A stretch of DNA of 64,000 nt. It comes from Planococcus chinensis (GTDB taxonomy: Bacteria > Bacillota > Bacilli > Bacillales_A > Planococcaceae). The notes under the pieces were generated by a model, which did no database searches, had not been told where the DNA came from, and was given only the letters and a program-made list of their open reading frames with translations. The stretch is taken from the NCBI RefSeq assembly GCF_020071995.1, contig NZ_JABWTK010000001.1:124001-188000 (forward strand), written 5' to 3'. The position numbers were made by a program, and so were the translations under genes. This document shows positions 39,651 to 48,009 of the stretch, piece after piece (the stretch's first letter is position 1; each line of letters begins with the position of its first letter).

Positions 39651-40970
39651 TTATCGAATATAAGGTGCCGGGTTGACTGCGTTTGAACGCGCGCCATTCC
39701 AAGAACCGATATGGATTTCAAAGTGAAGGTGAGGGCCTGTAGAACGCCCGGTGCTTCCAACTTCACCAATTTTCTGGCCTTGTGAAACTGCTTGTCCTAC
39801 TGAAGTACCGACACGGCTCATATGTCCATAAACAGTGGCATATGAACGGCCGTTGATGGAATGCGTCAAAATGACAACATTTCCGTATCCGCCCATGTAA
39901 CCGGCATATGATACGTATCCGCTTGCCGAAGCGCCGATTGGTGTGCCGGTAGGGGCAGCGATATCAAGCCCTAAATGGGATTCAGCTCCTGCTCCGATGT
40001 CACGTCCGCCGAAGCCGGATGAGTAACGGCCAGCAGAAGGTTTAATGAATGTAGAACTTCCGGCTTTAGGCATGGAAGCGTGAGAGACAGCTGAAACAGA
40101 ACTTGAGCTGGCAGCTGCTTTAGCCGCTTGTGCTTTTCTTGCAGCGGCCGCTTCACGCTGGCGCTTCAATTCCGCTTCTCTTGCAATTTTTGCAAGGCGC
40201 GCCTGTTCTTTGGCAATCTGGCTTTCCAGTCCTGCACTGATGTTCATTTGTTTCTGGTGTTCTTTTTCAAGTGCTGCTTTTTCATTCGCCAAACGCTTCT
40301 GTTCCGCGTTCAATTCTTTTTCAAGCTGAGCCTGCTCTTTTTTCTGGCCGTCAAGCGAGTTTTTCAATCCGACAAGCTCGGCTTTCCGGACTTCCTGCTC
40401 TGCCAATTTCTTTTCAACTTGGGCTTTTTGCTCTGCCAGCAGCTTTTTATCTGCGGCTTGTTCGCGCATGATTTCACGATCCGCTTCGATTAAGGTATTA
40501 ACTGCTGAAAAACGGTCGATAAAATCAATGAAGCTGTTTGCGCCAAGCAAGACATCTATGTAATCCACGGACCCGCCGCTCAATTGGATTGCACGTGCGC
40601 GTTCCTGGAGCAAAGCGGTTCTTTCATCAATTTTGCGCTGCAATTCAGTGATCGAAGCCTGCAAAGCGTCAATTTCGGCTTTGGTTTGGTCGATTTGAGC
40701 CTGTACATCGTTGATTTTGTTTTGTGTTTCCTGAATTTTGCTGTCCAATTCGAAAATTTTTCTGGCGATTTCTTCAAGTTTCGAATCGTTTTGAGAAATT
40801 TCGTTGGCTTTTTGCTGAATTCCTGAGTTCAATTCGCCCTGTTTCTGCTCGACTTGCTGTTTCTTGTTTTCCAAGTCGCTTAGCTTATCTGCGCTTGCTT
40901 CAGGAATTGAAATTGATAAAGCCAATATTGCTGCGATGGCAGCGAGTGCCCATTTTGATAATTTGTTCAC
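39651..40970 (-). CDS. Murein hydrolase activator/M23 endopeptidase with coiled coil
   Basis: The 439-residue protein has a signal peptide with likely cleavage after ASA at residue 27, a long coiled coil at about 28-275 rich in Gln, Glu, Lys and Ala, an Ala/Ser linker, and a C-terminal LytM/M23 domain with SHLGLDIA and HLHFEIH zinc motifs. The metal ligands seem complete, so it may cleave peptidoglycan cross-links itself. The layout resembles EnvC/CwlO-type proteins. It is secreted. A 17-base perfect palindrome lies about 85 bases upstream. Confidence 0.9.
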   Translation of the reverse strand: MNKLSKWALAAIAAILALSISIPEASADKLSDLENKKQQVEQKQGELNSGIQQKANEISQNDSKLEEIARKIFELDSKIQETQNKINDVQAQIDQTKAEIDALQASITELQRKIDERTALLQERARAIQLSGGSVDYIDVLLGANSFIDFIDRFSAVNTLIEADREIMREQAADKKLLAEQKAQVEKKLAEQEVRKAELVGLKNSLDGQKKEQAQLEKELNAEQKRLANEKAALEKEHQKQMNISAGLESQIAKEQARLAKIAREAELKRQREAAAARKAQAAKAAASSSSVSAVSHASMPKAGSSTFIKPSAGRYSSGFGGRDIGAGAESHLGLDIAAPTGTPIGASASGYVSYAGYMGGYGNVVILTHSINGRSYATVYGHMSRVGTSVGQAVSQGQKIGEVGSTGRSTGPHLHFEIHIGSWNGARSNAVNPAPYIR

Positions 40971-41052
40971 GTTGCTTTTCCCCTTCCAACTATCTGCGGC
41001 TTATGCCTTTTCTTCCTATAAAATCTTCGAGAAGATGTAATTAAATATTCTG

Positions 41053-41069
41053 TAAGGACAATGTCCTTA
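41053..41069. promoter_or_regulatory. Perfect palindrome upstream of the M23 peptidase gene
   Basis: TAAGGACAATGTCCTTA is an 8-1-8 inverted repeat, about 85 bases before the peptidase start. It looks like an operator for a dimeric regulator, but I cannot name the regulator. The rest of the 40971-41193 gap is AT-rich and shows no gene. Confidence 0.5.
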
Positions 41070-41193
41070 AAAAAACCGACAAAGGTATTGTACCATCATA
41101 AAAAACTATTTTTTATTACAGTTTTGTATCAAATAGTTTAAAGGGAGTAATATTGGGTAATATAGATAATTTCAATAATTGAGCGAAAAAACA

Positions 41194-41230
41194 GAAAAAA
41201 ACCTTTGCTGGTTATAACAGCAAAGGTTTT
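41194..41230 (-). terminator. Terminator after the universal stress protein gene
   Basis: Perfect stem AACCTTTGCTG/CAGCAAAGGTT. On the minus strand a run of seven T follows. Confidence 0.85.
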
Positions 41231-41248
41231 TGTGAAATAATTTTATTA

Positions 41249-41704
41249 TTATTGCTCTTCTTTTTCTTCCGTCCGTACAATCAAAACATCGCATTTAGCG
41301 GCGCGCACAATGCGTTCGGAGACGCTTCCCATGAAGATGCGTTCAGCGGAATTGGTGCCGGTAGCTCCACAGATGATCAAATCGATATTGAAGCGGCGAA
41401 CCAGTTCAACAGGGATGAGCGTTTTCGGAGAACCGACTTCGATGACAATGTTTACATCAGGTACGCCAGCTGCGACAGCTCTTGCCTGGTAATCTGCCAG
41501 CAATTTTTCGGCATATTTTTTAGATTCCTCGACAAATTCACGGCCGTAGGATTCGATGGTTCCGAAAGATTGGTTATCGATGACACTTGTTAAGTATAAG
41601 ACCGCTTTGTTTCTTGCGGCAATGCCAACGGATTTCTTAAAAGCCAGTTCGGCTTGTCTGGAACCGTCAACTGCCACCAAAATCTGTTTGTATAACATAG
41701 TCAT
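41249..41704 (-). CDS. Universal stress protein family protein
   Basis: The 151-residue protein is a UspA-fold protein: QILVAVDGSRQAELAFKKSV at the start and the ATP-type motif GATGTNSAERIFMGSVSERIVRAA near 110-135, which has the G-2x-G-9x-G(S/T) pattern of ATP-binding members. Such proteins accumulate in stress and stationary phase and may bind ATP as dimers. ATG 41704 is 8 bases after GGAGG. It is monocistronic and divergent from fnr. Confidence 0.9.
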   Translation of the reverse strand: MTMLYKQILVAVDGSRQAELAFKKSVGIAARNKAVLYLTSVIDNQSFGTIESYGREFVEESKKYAEKLLADYQARAVAAGVPDVNIVIEVGSPKTLIPVELVRRFNIDLIICGATGTNSAERIFMGSVSERIVRAAKCDVLIVRTEEKEEQ

Positions 41705-41896
41705 AGCAGCTTCCTCCTTCTCTATAATAGTTAATTTCGTGAAACGGATAAACAGTTCCTTCTTTTCGCGAAATTTTCAAGAGAGATTTGTCCAATTTAT
41801 GGAGGGATGGGAAAAATGCAACAGCTAACAAAACGCACATATGGTACGATATTAATCAATAAAATGCAAAATTAAAGGCATAATCGAGGTGATTGT

Positions 41897-42598
41897 ATGG
41901 TCAAGAAAACATCAGGTGCAGCGATATCTCCAGAGTTAAAAGAATTGCTGTCCATTCAGCATGTGACGAAAGAATATAAAAAAGGGGCGTACCTGTTCCG
42001 GGAAGGAGATTCCGTCAAAGGCATCTATATCATCCGTTCCGGAAAAGTACAGATCGGCAAAGTGACGACGGAAGGACGTGAACTGACCTTGCGGATTTGC
42101 GGTCCAGGCCAATTGGTCGGAGAAGTCACGGTTTTTTCAGAGCATCCGCTTTATATGCTCGATGCCAAAGCGCTTGAAGATGTCAGCTGCCTCAAAATTG
42201 CCATACAGGATCTGGAAGATGCATTGCTTGAAAACGCACGGCTGGCTGCCGCTTTTATGAAGTGGATGGGCATTGACCAGCAGAAGACCCAGACAAAATT
42301 CCGCGATCTGATGCTTCACGGCAAAAAAGGGGCGCTGTATTCTACGTTGATCCGGCTGTGCAATAGCCACGGCGTGGAAAAAGGCGATGCCATCTTGATT
42401 GACTTGGTTCTGACCAATCAGGATTTGGCAAATTTCTGCGGCATGACGCGGGAAGTGGTGAACCGGATGCTGAGTGATTTGAAAAAAGAAGGGAAACTTT
42501 CTGTGGTGGATGGAAAGCTGCTGGTGCGGGATCTCCGCCATTTAAAAGTGGAAATCAATTGTGAAAACTGCCCCATTTCTTTGTGCAGGATTGACTGA
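41897..42598 (+). CDS. fnr: Anaerobic regulator Fnr, Bacillus type
   Basis: The 233-residue Crp/Fnr-family protein has a cyclic-nucleotide-like beta barrel at about 30-120 and a winged-helix DNA-binding domain with NQDLANFCGMTREVVNRMLSD. The C-terminus has C222, C225 and C230 in a C-x2-C-x4-C pattern. This matches B. subtilis Fnr, where the same three cysteines plus an aspartate bind a 4Fe-4S cluster, and differs from the N-terminal cysteines of E. coli FNR. Oxygen loss would activate it. The oxidase operon 230 bases downstream carries a perfect Fnr box, so that operon is its likely target. Confidence 0.85.
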   Translation: MVKKTSGAAISPELKELLSIQHVTKEYKKGAYLFREGDSVKGIYIIRSGKVQIGKVTTEGRELTLRICGPGQLVGEVTVFSEHPLYMLDAKALEDVSCLKIAIQDLEDALLENARLAAAFMKWMGIDQQKTQTKFRDLMLHGKKGALYSTLIRLCNSHGVEKGDAILIDLVLTNQDLANFCGMTREVVNRMLSDLKKEGKLSVVDGKLLVRDLRHLKVEINCENCPISLCRID

Positions 42599-42672
42599 GC
42601 AGGCTAAGAAAAGGCAGTTGGGCGTAAAGCAATTTGAGTTGGACGTAAAAAAGAAAAGTTGGACATAAAACG

Positions 42673-42714
42673 AAGAAGCTGACCGGGAAAAGTCCGGTGC
42701 GGCTTCTTTTTTTG
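42673..42714 (+). terminator. Terminator after fnr
   Basis: Stem AAGAAGC...CCGG with complement CCGG...GCTTCTT, followed by seven T; it separates fnr from the oxidase operon. Confidence 0.85.
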
Positions 42715-42751
42715 TCTAAAAATTGACAACCCCTATAAAAAATCACACAGG

Positions 42752-42767
42752 TGTGAGAAAAGTCACA
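42752..42767 (+). promoter_or_regulatory. Fnr box of the ba3 oxidase operon
   Basis: TGTGA-GAAAAG-TCACA is a perfect match to the Bacillus Fnr/Crp consensus. Its centre, about 42759.5, lies 41.5 bases before an A at 42801 that follows a TACTCT -10-like box (42789-42794), the classic activating position. A second palindrome, TCACAC-AG-GTGTGA (42743-42756), overlaps its left half. Confidence 0.85.
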
Positions 42768-42828
42768 TTGTCTGTTAGTGGAAAAGATTACTCTGTACTC
42801 AAGAGATGAACCATAAGAGGTGAGGGAA

Positions 42829-42951
42829 ATGAGCAAAAAAAATGAAGCGCACGATGTCGACTTAAGAGGGACGCTGATCAGCGTACTTTTTGTTGGAATT
42901 GTCATTGTTGCCATGTGGGTGGCTGTGTATTTAATGTATGTCGCAAGATAA
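42829..42951 (+). CDS. Cytochrome c oxidase subunit IIA, ba3 type
   Basis: This 40-residue gene encodes a soluble start MSKKNEAHDVDLRGT and one membrane helix (LISVLFVGIVIVAMWVAVYL). Size, topology and position directly before subunit II match the IIA subunit of ba3-type oxidases, which supplies a helix that subunit II lacks. GAGGTGAGGG precedes ATG 42829. Confidence 0.88.
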   Translation: MSKKNEAHDVDLRGTLISVLFVGIVIVAMWVAVYLMYVAR

Positions 42952-42995
42952 GTGAGAGTGCTTAATCCAAGTAGAAGAAAAAGGAGTAGATCAAG

Positions 42996-43463
42996 ATGCA
43001 TCTTCATAAATACGAAAAAATCTGGCTGGCCTTCGGGGTAGCGGCACTGGTGGTGTTTTTAAGCGTTGTCGGCGTAAGTGCATTTTCACATGACCACACA
43101 CCGGCAGGGGGAATGGAAACGATTGATCCCAAGAAAGTGAACGAAACGGCGCCTTTTGACAACCCGGGAGTGACGCAGCTTGATGACGACACGTATCAAG
43201 TGGCAGTGGTCTCGATGGCGTTTGGTTATAACGCACCGGATCTGAAAGTGCCGGCCGGAAAAGAAATCATTTTTAAAGTGACCAGCACGGACGTGGTCCA
43301 CAGTTTTACCATTGATAACACAAAAGTCAATTTGATGGTCGTTCCCGGCCAGATTACAACCAAATCCTACACATTCGAAAAGCCCGGCAAGTATTTGATT
43401 CTTTGCAATGAGTACTGCGGAACGGGACACCATTTGATGTACAACGAAATAGAGGTGTATTAA
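42996..43463 (+). CDS. Cytochrome c oxidase subunit II, ba3 type
   Basis: The 155-residue protein has one N-terminal membrane helix (about 8-28) and a cupredoxin domain outside the membrane. The CuA ligands are visible: VVHSFTIDNTKVNLMVVPG with His, and LCNEYCGTGHHLM with two Cys, Glu backbone, His and Met. Short subunit II with a single helix is typical of the ba3 (type B) oxidases. It accepts electrons from cytochrome c. AAAGGAG lies before ATG 42996. The subunit I gene starts one base after its stop. Confidence 0.93.
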   Translation: MHLHKYEKIWLAFGVAALVVFLSVVGVSAFSHDHTPAGGMETIDPKKVNETAPFDNPGVTQLDDDTYQVAVVSMAFGYNAPDLKVPAGKEIIFKVTSTDVVHSFTIDNTKVNLMVVPGQITTKSYTFEKPGKYLILCNEYCGTGHHLMYNEIEVY

Positions 43464-43464
43464 C

Positions 43465-45117
43465 ATGATTGCTGCAAAAGACCGGAAAATCGCATTATGG
43501 AATATCGGTGTCGCCTATACGGCATTCTTAATCGGCACATTATGCGGCCTGCTTCAAGTATTTATCCGCAACGATGCCTTGCAATTGCCTGCTTGGCTTG
43601 ATTATTACCAAATCTTAACTGCTCATGGCGTGCTTTTAGCCCTTATTTATACCGCCTTTTTCATTTTCGGATTTTTTGTTACCGGCATGAGCAAAACACT
43701 TGGAACGTTCGGCCCGAAAGTCTGGCTGTTTTCCTGGATCGGTTTCTGGGTGACTTTAGCCGGTACGGTTCTGGCTACAATTATGATCGTTTCCGGAGAA
43801 GCATCTGTTCTTTATACGTTTTATGCACCGCTGAAAGCAAGTGGCTGGTATTATGTCGGACTGGCGCTTTATGTAGTCGGCACATGGATCAGCAGTTTCG
43901 CGTTGATCGCCCATTACCTGGTATGGCGAAAAGCCCATAAAGGCGAAATGAGTCCGCTCTTCGCGTTCATGACGATTGCGACGCTTGTGTTATGGCTGAT
44001 TGCTTGCCTCGGCGTTGTAGCAACGGTCCTGTTCCAATACATCCCTTGGGCATTCGGCTGGACCGACACGATCAACGTTGAACTGAGCCGCTCCCTGTTC
44101 TGGTATTTCGGACACCCGCTCGTGTATTTCTGGCTGCTGCCGGCATACATGGCCTGGTATTTGATCGTGCCAAAACTACTTGGCGTAAAAGTATTCAGTG
44201 ATTCCCTGGCGCGTCTGTCATTTGTCTTGTTTATCCTGTTCTCGATTCCGGTCGGCTTCCACCACCAATTGACCGAACCCGGCATTTCGAACTTCTGGAA
44301 ATTCCTGCAGGTTGTACTGACGTTCATGGTAATCATCCCGTCGCTTATGACCGCTTTCTCGATGTTCGCCACTTTTGAAACTTCGGGGCGCAAAAAAGGC
44401 GCAAAAGGCTTGTTCGGCTGGTTTACCATGCTGCCTTGGAAAGACGTTCGCTTCACATCGATTTTCATCGCAATGGCATTCTTCATTCCCGGCGGTGCCG
44501 GCGGCATCATCAATGCAAGTTTCCAATTGAATGAAGTCGTCCACAACACACTATGGATTGTCGGACATTTCCATATCACGGTCGGCACGCCTGTTGCGAT
44601 GACGTTCATGGGCATGACGTTCTGGCTGGTTCCGTATTTGACCGGCCGCAAGTTCACCAAATCGATGCAAAGACTCGGCTTTGTCCAAATCATCACTTGG
44701 TCCATCGGCATGCTCTTGATGTCGACAGCGCAGCACGTACTGGGGCTTCTTGGAGCACCGCGCCGGACCGCTTATTCTTCTTACAATAACCATCCGGCTG
44801 CATTGGAGTGGTTTGACGGCATCCTGACCAGCCACGTAACAATGGCGATCGGAGGAAGCATCCTGTTCATATCCGCGATGATGCTGATGTATATCGTTGT
44901 CATGACGATGTTCCTGTCGCCGAAAGCCGTAAAACCGGAAGACATCGTCGAGTTTCCGCTCGCCGACAGCGACAGAGAAAGCTCACCGAAGTTTTTGGAG
45001 AACTGGAAAATCTGGATCGGCATTGCATTCGCTTTGATCTTCATCGCTTATGCGATTCCGCTCAGCAGCATGATCCAGCACGCACCACCTGGCTCAGAAG
45101 GACTTAAAACTTGGTAG
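43465..45117 (+). CDS. Cytochrome c oxidase subunit I, b(a/o)3 type
   Basis: The 550-residue protein is a heme-copper oxidase subunit I with 12 or more helices. Heme and CuB histidines are visible in LTAHGVLLALI (helix 2), FWYFGHPLVYFWLLPAYM (helix 6, with the cross-linked His-Tyr pair), FHHQLTEPG and HFHITVGTPVAMTFM (helix 10). The YFGHPLVYFWLLPAY motif with Tyr at this spacing is characteristic of oxidases, not NO reductases. It reduces oxygen to water and pumps protons, and ba3 enzymes work at low oxygen, in keeping with Fnr control. Length is normal for the family. Confidence 0.94.
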   Translation: MIAAKDRKIALWNIGVAYTAFLIGTLCGLLQVFIRNDALQLPAWLDYYQILTAHGVLLALIYTAFFIFGFFVTGMSKTLGTFGPKVWLFSWIGFWVTLAGTVLATIMIVSGEASVLYTFYAPLKASGWYYVGLALYVVGTWISSFALIAHYLVWRKAHKGEMSPLFAFMTIATLVLWLIACLGVVATVLFQYIPWAFGWTDTINVELSRSLFWYFGHPLVYFWLLPAYMAWYLIVPKLLGVKVFSDSLARLSFVLFILFSIPVGFHHQLTEPGISNFWKFLQVVLTFMVIIPSLMTAFSMFATFETSGRKKGAKGLFGWFTMLPWKDVRFTSIFIAMAFFIPGGAGGIINASFQLNEVVHNTLWIVGHFHITVGTPVAMTFMGMTFWLVPYLTGRKFTKSMQRLGFVQIITWSIGMLLMSTAQHVLGLLGAPRRTAYSSYNNHPAALEWFDGILTSHVTMAIGGSILFISAMMLMYIVVMTMFLSPKAVKPEDIVEFPLADSDRESSPKFLENWKIWIGIAFALIFIAYAIPLSSMIQHAPPGSEGLKTW

Positions 45118-45129
45118 GAGATGATAAAC

Positions 45130-45213
45130 ATGTTCACGATGGTCTTATCTTTAATGGTAATATTCACCGTCTTTACCGCCATGCTGGTTGAAGTGTCGAC
45201 AACCGAAGATTGA
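45130..45213 (+). CDS. 27-residue membrane peptide gene after oxidase subunit I
   Basis: ATG 45130 follows the subunit I stop by 12 bases and has AGGAG at a spacing of about 8. The peptide starts MFTMVLSLMVIFTVFTAMLV and ends EVSTTED, i.e. one membrane helix and a short acidic tail. A terminator follows immediately. The signals and position suggest a real gene, perhaps an extra oxidase subunit or assembly peptide. It is too short for confident family assignment. Confidence 0.6.
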   Translation: MFTMVLSLMVIFTVFTAMLVEVSTTED

Positions 45214-45220
45214 AAACCGG

Positions 45221-45263
45221 CAAGCTTTCTTTCCGCATTAAACGGAAAGAAAGCTTGTTTTAT
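45221..45263 (+). terminator. Terminator of the oxidase operon
   Basis: Perfect stem CAAGCTTTCTTTCCG with its complement and a small loop, then TTTTATT. Confidence 0.9.
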
Positions 45264-45346
45264 TTGGAGGGGTTGGACTGGAAGTTGTATTCTGTTGGAA
45301 TGTTCTTTATATTTTAAGGAACAGACTAGAAAATGGGGCATGGATA

Positions 45347-45898
45347 ATGACGCTAATTGATTGGATTTTCACATTAATCGGAGCAGTTTGGATTGCTGAG
45401 TTTCTGCTGTTTCGGAACCGCGGGACTGCAAGCGACCCAGTGGAAAGAGGGTCGTTTTACCGGATCTTGGCGGTTTTGCTTGGAACGATTCTGGCGGCGT
45501 TTCTCCTTCGGGAAATGCGGGCCGAAGAAATCGCACCGGTTCTCAAGGTGATTGGCACAATTCTATTTGCCGCGGGCGTCTTTTTCCGATTTTGGGGCAT
45601 CCTGCACTTGAAATCGCAATTCACGCGCCACGTGACGGTACGCGAAGGAGATGAAATTGTCAGCACGGGGCCTTACCGGAAACTGCGGCATCCGCTTTAT
45701 ACCGGCCTTTTTTTCATCGCCATCGGCATGCCGCTTTATTTTACCAGCCCGATTGCGGCAGTTGTGGGCGGAGCATTGATGATATGGGCACTCTTGAAAC
45801 GGATCGATTACGAAGAAAAACTGCTAATCGAGAAATTCGGTGTGCAGTATGAAGAATGGATGAAAAAGCGTGCGCGGCTGATTCCGTTTCTTTACTAG
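45347..45898 (+). CDS. Isoprenylcysteine carboxyl methyltransferase-family membrane protein
   Basis: The 183-residue protein has four or five membrane helices and the ICMT/PEMT family motif in its second half: STGPYRKLRHPLYTGLFF near 103-120 followed by EEKLLIEKFGVQYEEWMKKR. The RHPxY and E-E residues bind S-adenosylmethionine in this family. Substrates in bacteria are unknown; lipids or isoprenoids are likely. The gene stands alone between two terminator-separated units. Confidence 0.85.
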   Translation: MTLIDWIFTLIGAVWIAEFLLFRNRGTASDPVERGSFYRILAVLLGTILAAFLLREMRAEEIAPVLKVIGTILFAAGVFFRFWGILHLKSQFTRHVTVREGDEIVSTGPYRKLRHPLYTGLFFIAIGMPLYFTSPIAAVVGGALMIWALLKRIDYEEKLLIEKFGVQYEEWMKKRARLIPFLY

Positions 45899-46007
45899 AG
45901 TGCAGGCTGAACATACCTCCTTTTTCGCTCAAACGGCGGAGAAGGGGGCTATTTTTTCAACAAAAATTCTTGCTTGTTTAGAAGCGTAGGCAAAGGGGCG
46001 AAATGAG

Positions 46008-46493
46008 TTGGCTATAAAATTGGAGAAAGCACATTTGAAAGATGCAAACTCCCTTTTCGGGATGCAGTATGATGCCTTTTTGCCATTGCTTGAAAAATAC
46101 CAGGATCACGATACCAGCCCGGCGAATGAATCAATCGACAAAATCGCTGAACGCTTAATCCGGCCCGACAGCACGTTCTTTAAAATTATGGAGGCCGGCC
46201 GGTTATGCGGTGCGATTCGCATACACTGGAAAGCGGGAAACCGCTTTTGGGTCAGCCCTTTGTTTATTCATCCGGATTACCAGGGGAGAGGAATCGCTTC
46301 AAAAGCAATGGCATTGGCAGAAAAACAGTTTCCGGAAGCCGTTAGCTGGGAGCTTGCGACGATCCTTGAAGAAGAAGGCAATTGCCGGCTATACGAAAAA
46401 GCCGGCTACGTCCGGACCGGCGCAGCGTATCAATTAAATGAAAAAGCGACGCTCGGCTATTTTAAAAAACTGCTGAAGGATGTGGAACGATGA
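46008..46493 (+). CDS. GNAT N-acetyltransferase
   Basis: The 161-residue protein has the GNAT acetyl-CoA motif VSPLFIHPDYQGRGIASKAM near 80-100 and EEGNCRLYEKAGYVRTG near the end. TTG 46008 is used as start because AAAGGGG precedes it; there is no ATG before the domain. Its stop overlaps the start of the DinB-family gene by 4 bases, and a further GNAT gene follows, so the three form an operon. Substrate unknown. Confidence 0.85.
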   Translation: MAIKLEKAHLKDANSLFGMQYDAFLPLLEKYQDHDTSPANESIDKIAERLIRPDSTFFKIMEAGRLCGAIRIHWKAGNRFWVSPLFIHPDYQGRGIASKAMALAEKQFPEAVSWELATILEEEGNCRLYEKAGYVRTGAAYQLNEKATLGYFKKLLKDVER

Positions 46494-47005
46494 ACTATGC
46501 CATCAAGCCGCTGGAAGGGTTTACGGAAAAAATCAGGGAACTGGCTTTTATGCTTGAACACTCACGCAGCGTCACACTGAATGACGTAAAAGAACTTCAA
46601 ACGAGCGAATTGGACTTCATAGAAGAGGCTGGCGGCAATTCAATCGGCGCACTGCTTGCCCATATCGCGGCCATCGAGAAAGTGCATCAGCTGATTTCAT
46701 TTGAAGACCGGGACTTTACCGAAGAGGAATGGCAGCAATGGGGAGCTGCGATTGAACTAGGGGACGAGGCGCGTTCAGAATTCAAAGGGAGAACTTTGGC
46801 TGATTATTTAACCGGACTGGAACAGCTCCGGTCCGCGACGCTCGATAAGCTTCGAACAAAAGAAGACAGCTGGCTTTACGAAGAGCGCTATTGGCCGAAC
46901 GGTGTACCGTACAATAACTACTATCTCTGGTTTCACGTCATGGAGGATGAAATCAGCCATCGGGGCCAAATCCGGGCTATCAAGCGGCGATTGCGGAAAG
47001 GGTGA
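46490..47005 (+). CDS. DinB-family protein (DUF664)
   Basis: The 171-residue protein is a four-helix DinB/YfiT-fold protein. The metal-binding histidines are seen in SIGALLAHIAAIEKVHQL near 52-70 and WFHVMEDEISHRGQIRAIKR near 145-164. Members are often metal-dependent thiol (bacillithiol) transferases or hydrolases, so detoxification is possible. It overlaps the GNAT genes upstream by 4 bases and is followed closely by another GNAT gene. Confidence 0.87.
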   Translation: MNYAIKPLEGFTEKIRELAFMLEHSRSVTLNDVKELQTSELDFIEEAGGNSIGALLAHIAAIEKVHQLISFEDRDFTEEEWQQWGAAIELGDEARSEFKGRTLADYLTGLEQLRSATLDKLRTKEDSWLYEERYWPNGVPYNNYYLWFHVMEDEISHRGQIRAIKRRLRKG

Positions 47006-47010
47006 AAGGG

Positions 47011-47580
47011 ATGGAAACGGAACTTTCAACACACCGGTTTTACCTAAGGGAATTTGAAAAAGGGGATTGGCCGGCTGTCCATCGGTACGCTGCACTCGAA
47101 GCCGTCAGCCGCTATCAGCCGTGGGGGCCCAATACAGAAGAAGATAGCCGGACCTATGTCAAGCAATTGCTGGAACACGCTGCGAAAACCGATAGGATTC
47201 AGTTTGCTTATGCAGTAGTTTGGAAAGAAAACGGCCAGCTGATCGGTGCAGGGGAACTGTTTCTTCAGGATGCGGTGAACCGTGTCGGGGAAATCGGCTA
47301 TATCCTCCATCCGGATTACTGGGGGAAAGGAATTGCGACCGAAGTGGCGGAATTGCTGATTGGCTACGGGTTCAGCAAACAGGGCCTCCACCGAATTTTT
47401 GCTACATGCGATCCCGCAAATGCTGGATCAAAAAAAGTGCTGCAAAAAGCAGGCATGATGTGGGAAGGGACGCTCCGAGAAAATCTGCGCATGAAAGACG
47501 GCTGGCGGGATTCGCTGATTTATGGAATGCTGGAACAGGAATGGCAAAGCAGATCGGCTTCTTCCTGGCTGGGCGAATAA
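47011..47580 (+). CDS. GNAT N-acetyltransferase (RimJ/RimL-like)
   Basis: The 189-residue protein has STHRFYLREFEKGDW at the N-terminus, EIGYILHPDYWGKGIATEVAE as acetyl-CoA site and SKKVLQKAGMMWEGTLREN near the end. ATG 47011 follows GAAAGGG; an in-frame GTG at 47002 overlaps the DinB stop. It completes a GNAT-DinB-GNAT operon. Substrate unknown. Confidence 0.88.
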   Translation: METELSTHRFYLREFEKGDWPAVHRYAALEAVSRYQPWGPNTEEDSRTYVKQLLEHAAKTDRIQFAYAVVWKENGQLIGAGELFLQDAVNRVGEIGYILHPDYWGKGIATEVAELLIGYGFSKQGLHRIFATCDPANAGSKKVLQKAGMMWEGTLRENLRMKDGWRDSLIYGMLEQEWQSRSASSWLGE

Positions 47581-47685
47581 AACCCACCCATCCTCCATCC
47601 GGAGAAAAAAGTTCACTCTTACTGCCAGATGTGATAAGCTTTATGTCATCGCGCTATAACAGGGCAACAGTACGGGAGTGATAAC

Positions 47686-47874
47686 ATGCCTAAAAAAGAT
47701 AAAGCAAAAAGCGGAATTGGACGGGGAACCGGCAAAAAAGGCTGGACGCGCTGGCAAACAGGCGCCAAGAAAGCTAAAAATGCCAAGCCATATACGAGCA
47801 AAAACAAAAAAGCGAACGATCTAAAGAACAGCCAGCCGAAAGATGAGGGAACAGGCTGGGTTGACGTAGATTGA
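47686..47874 (+). CDS. DUF3934 small basic protein
   Basis: The 62-residue protein is very basic in its first 48 residues, with GRGTGKKGWTRWQTGAKKAK typical of the DUF3934 family of Bacillales, and has an acidic tail ending in DVD. It may bind nucleic acid, but no function is known to me. GGGAG lies 8 bases before ATG 47686 and a terminator follows, so it is a monocistronic small gene. Confidence 0.8.
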   Translation: MPKKDKAKSGIGRGTGKKGWTRWQTGAKKAKNAKPYTSKNKKANDLKNSQPKDEGTGWVDVD

Positions 47875-47882
47875 TGGAAGAC

Positions 47883-47909
47883 AAGCTGCCGAGAGAGGCA
47901 GCTTTTTTT
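47883..47909 (+). terminator. Terminator after the DUF3934 gene
   Basis: Perfect stem AAGCTGCC/GGCAGCTT with a six-base loop, followed by seven T. Confidence 0.88.
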
Positions 47910-47945
47910 GTGCAAAAAAATAAAACGGTGGCTCAAGCAGATTAA

Positions 47946-47988
47946 TTTACATCGCGCACGATTTAGTTTAATGTAAATCGTGTACGAT
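47946..47988 (+). promoter_or_regulatory. ohr promoter with two OhrR-type palindromes
   Basis: TTTACA (47946-47951) and TAATGT (47969-47974) with 17 bases between form the promoter. Two related inverted repeats lie on it: ATCG-CGCA-CGAT at 47951-47962, within the spacer, and ATCGT-GT-ACGAT at 47977-47988, over the start region. They differ from the B. subtilis TACAATT-AATTGTA site, but the placement is that of a repressor. Confidence 0.65.
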
Positions 47989-48009
47989 ACAAACACATTG
48001 GAGGAATGA

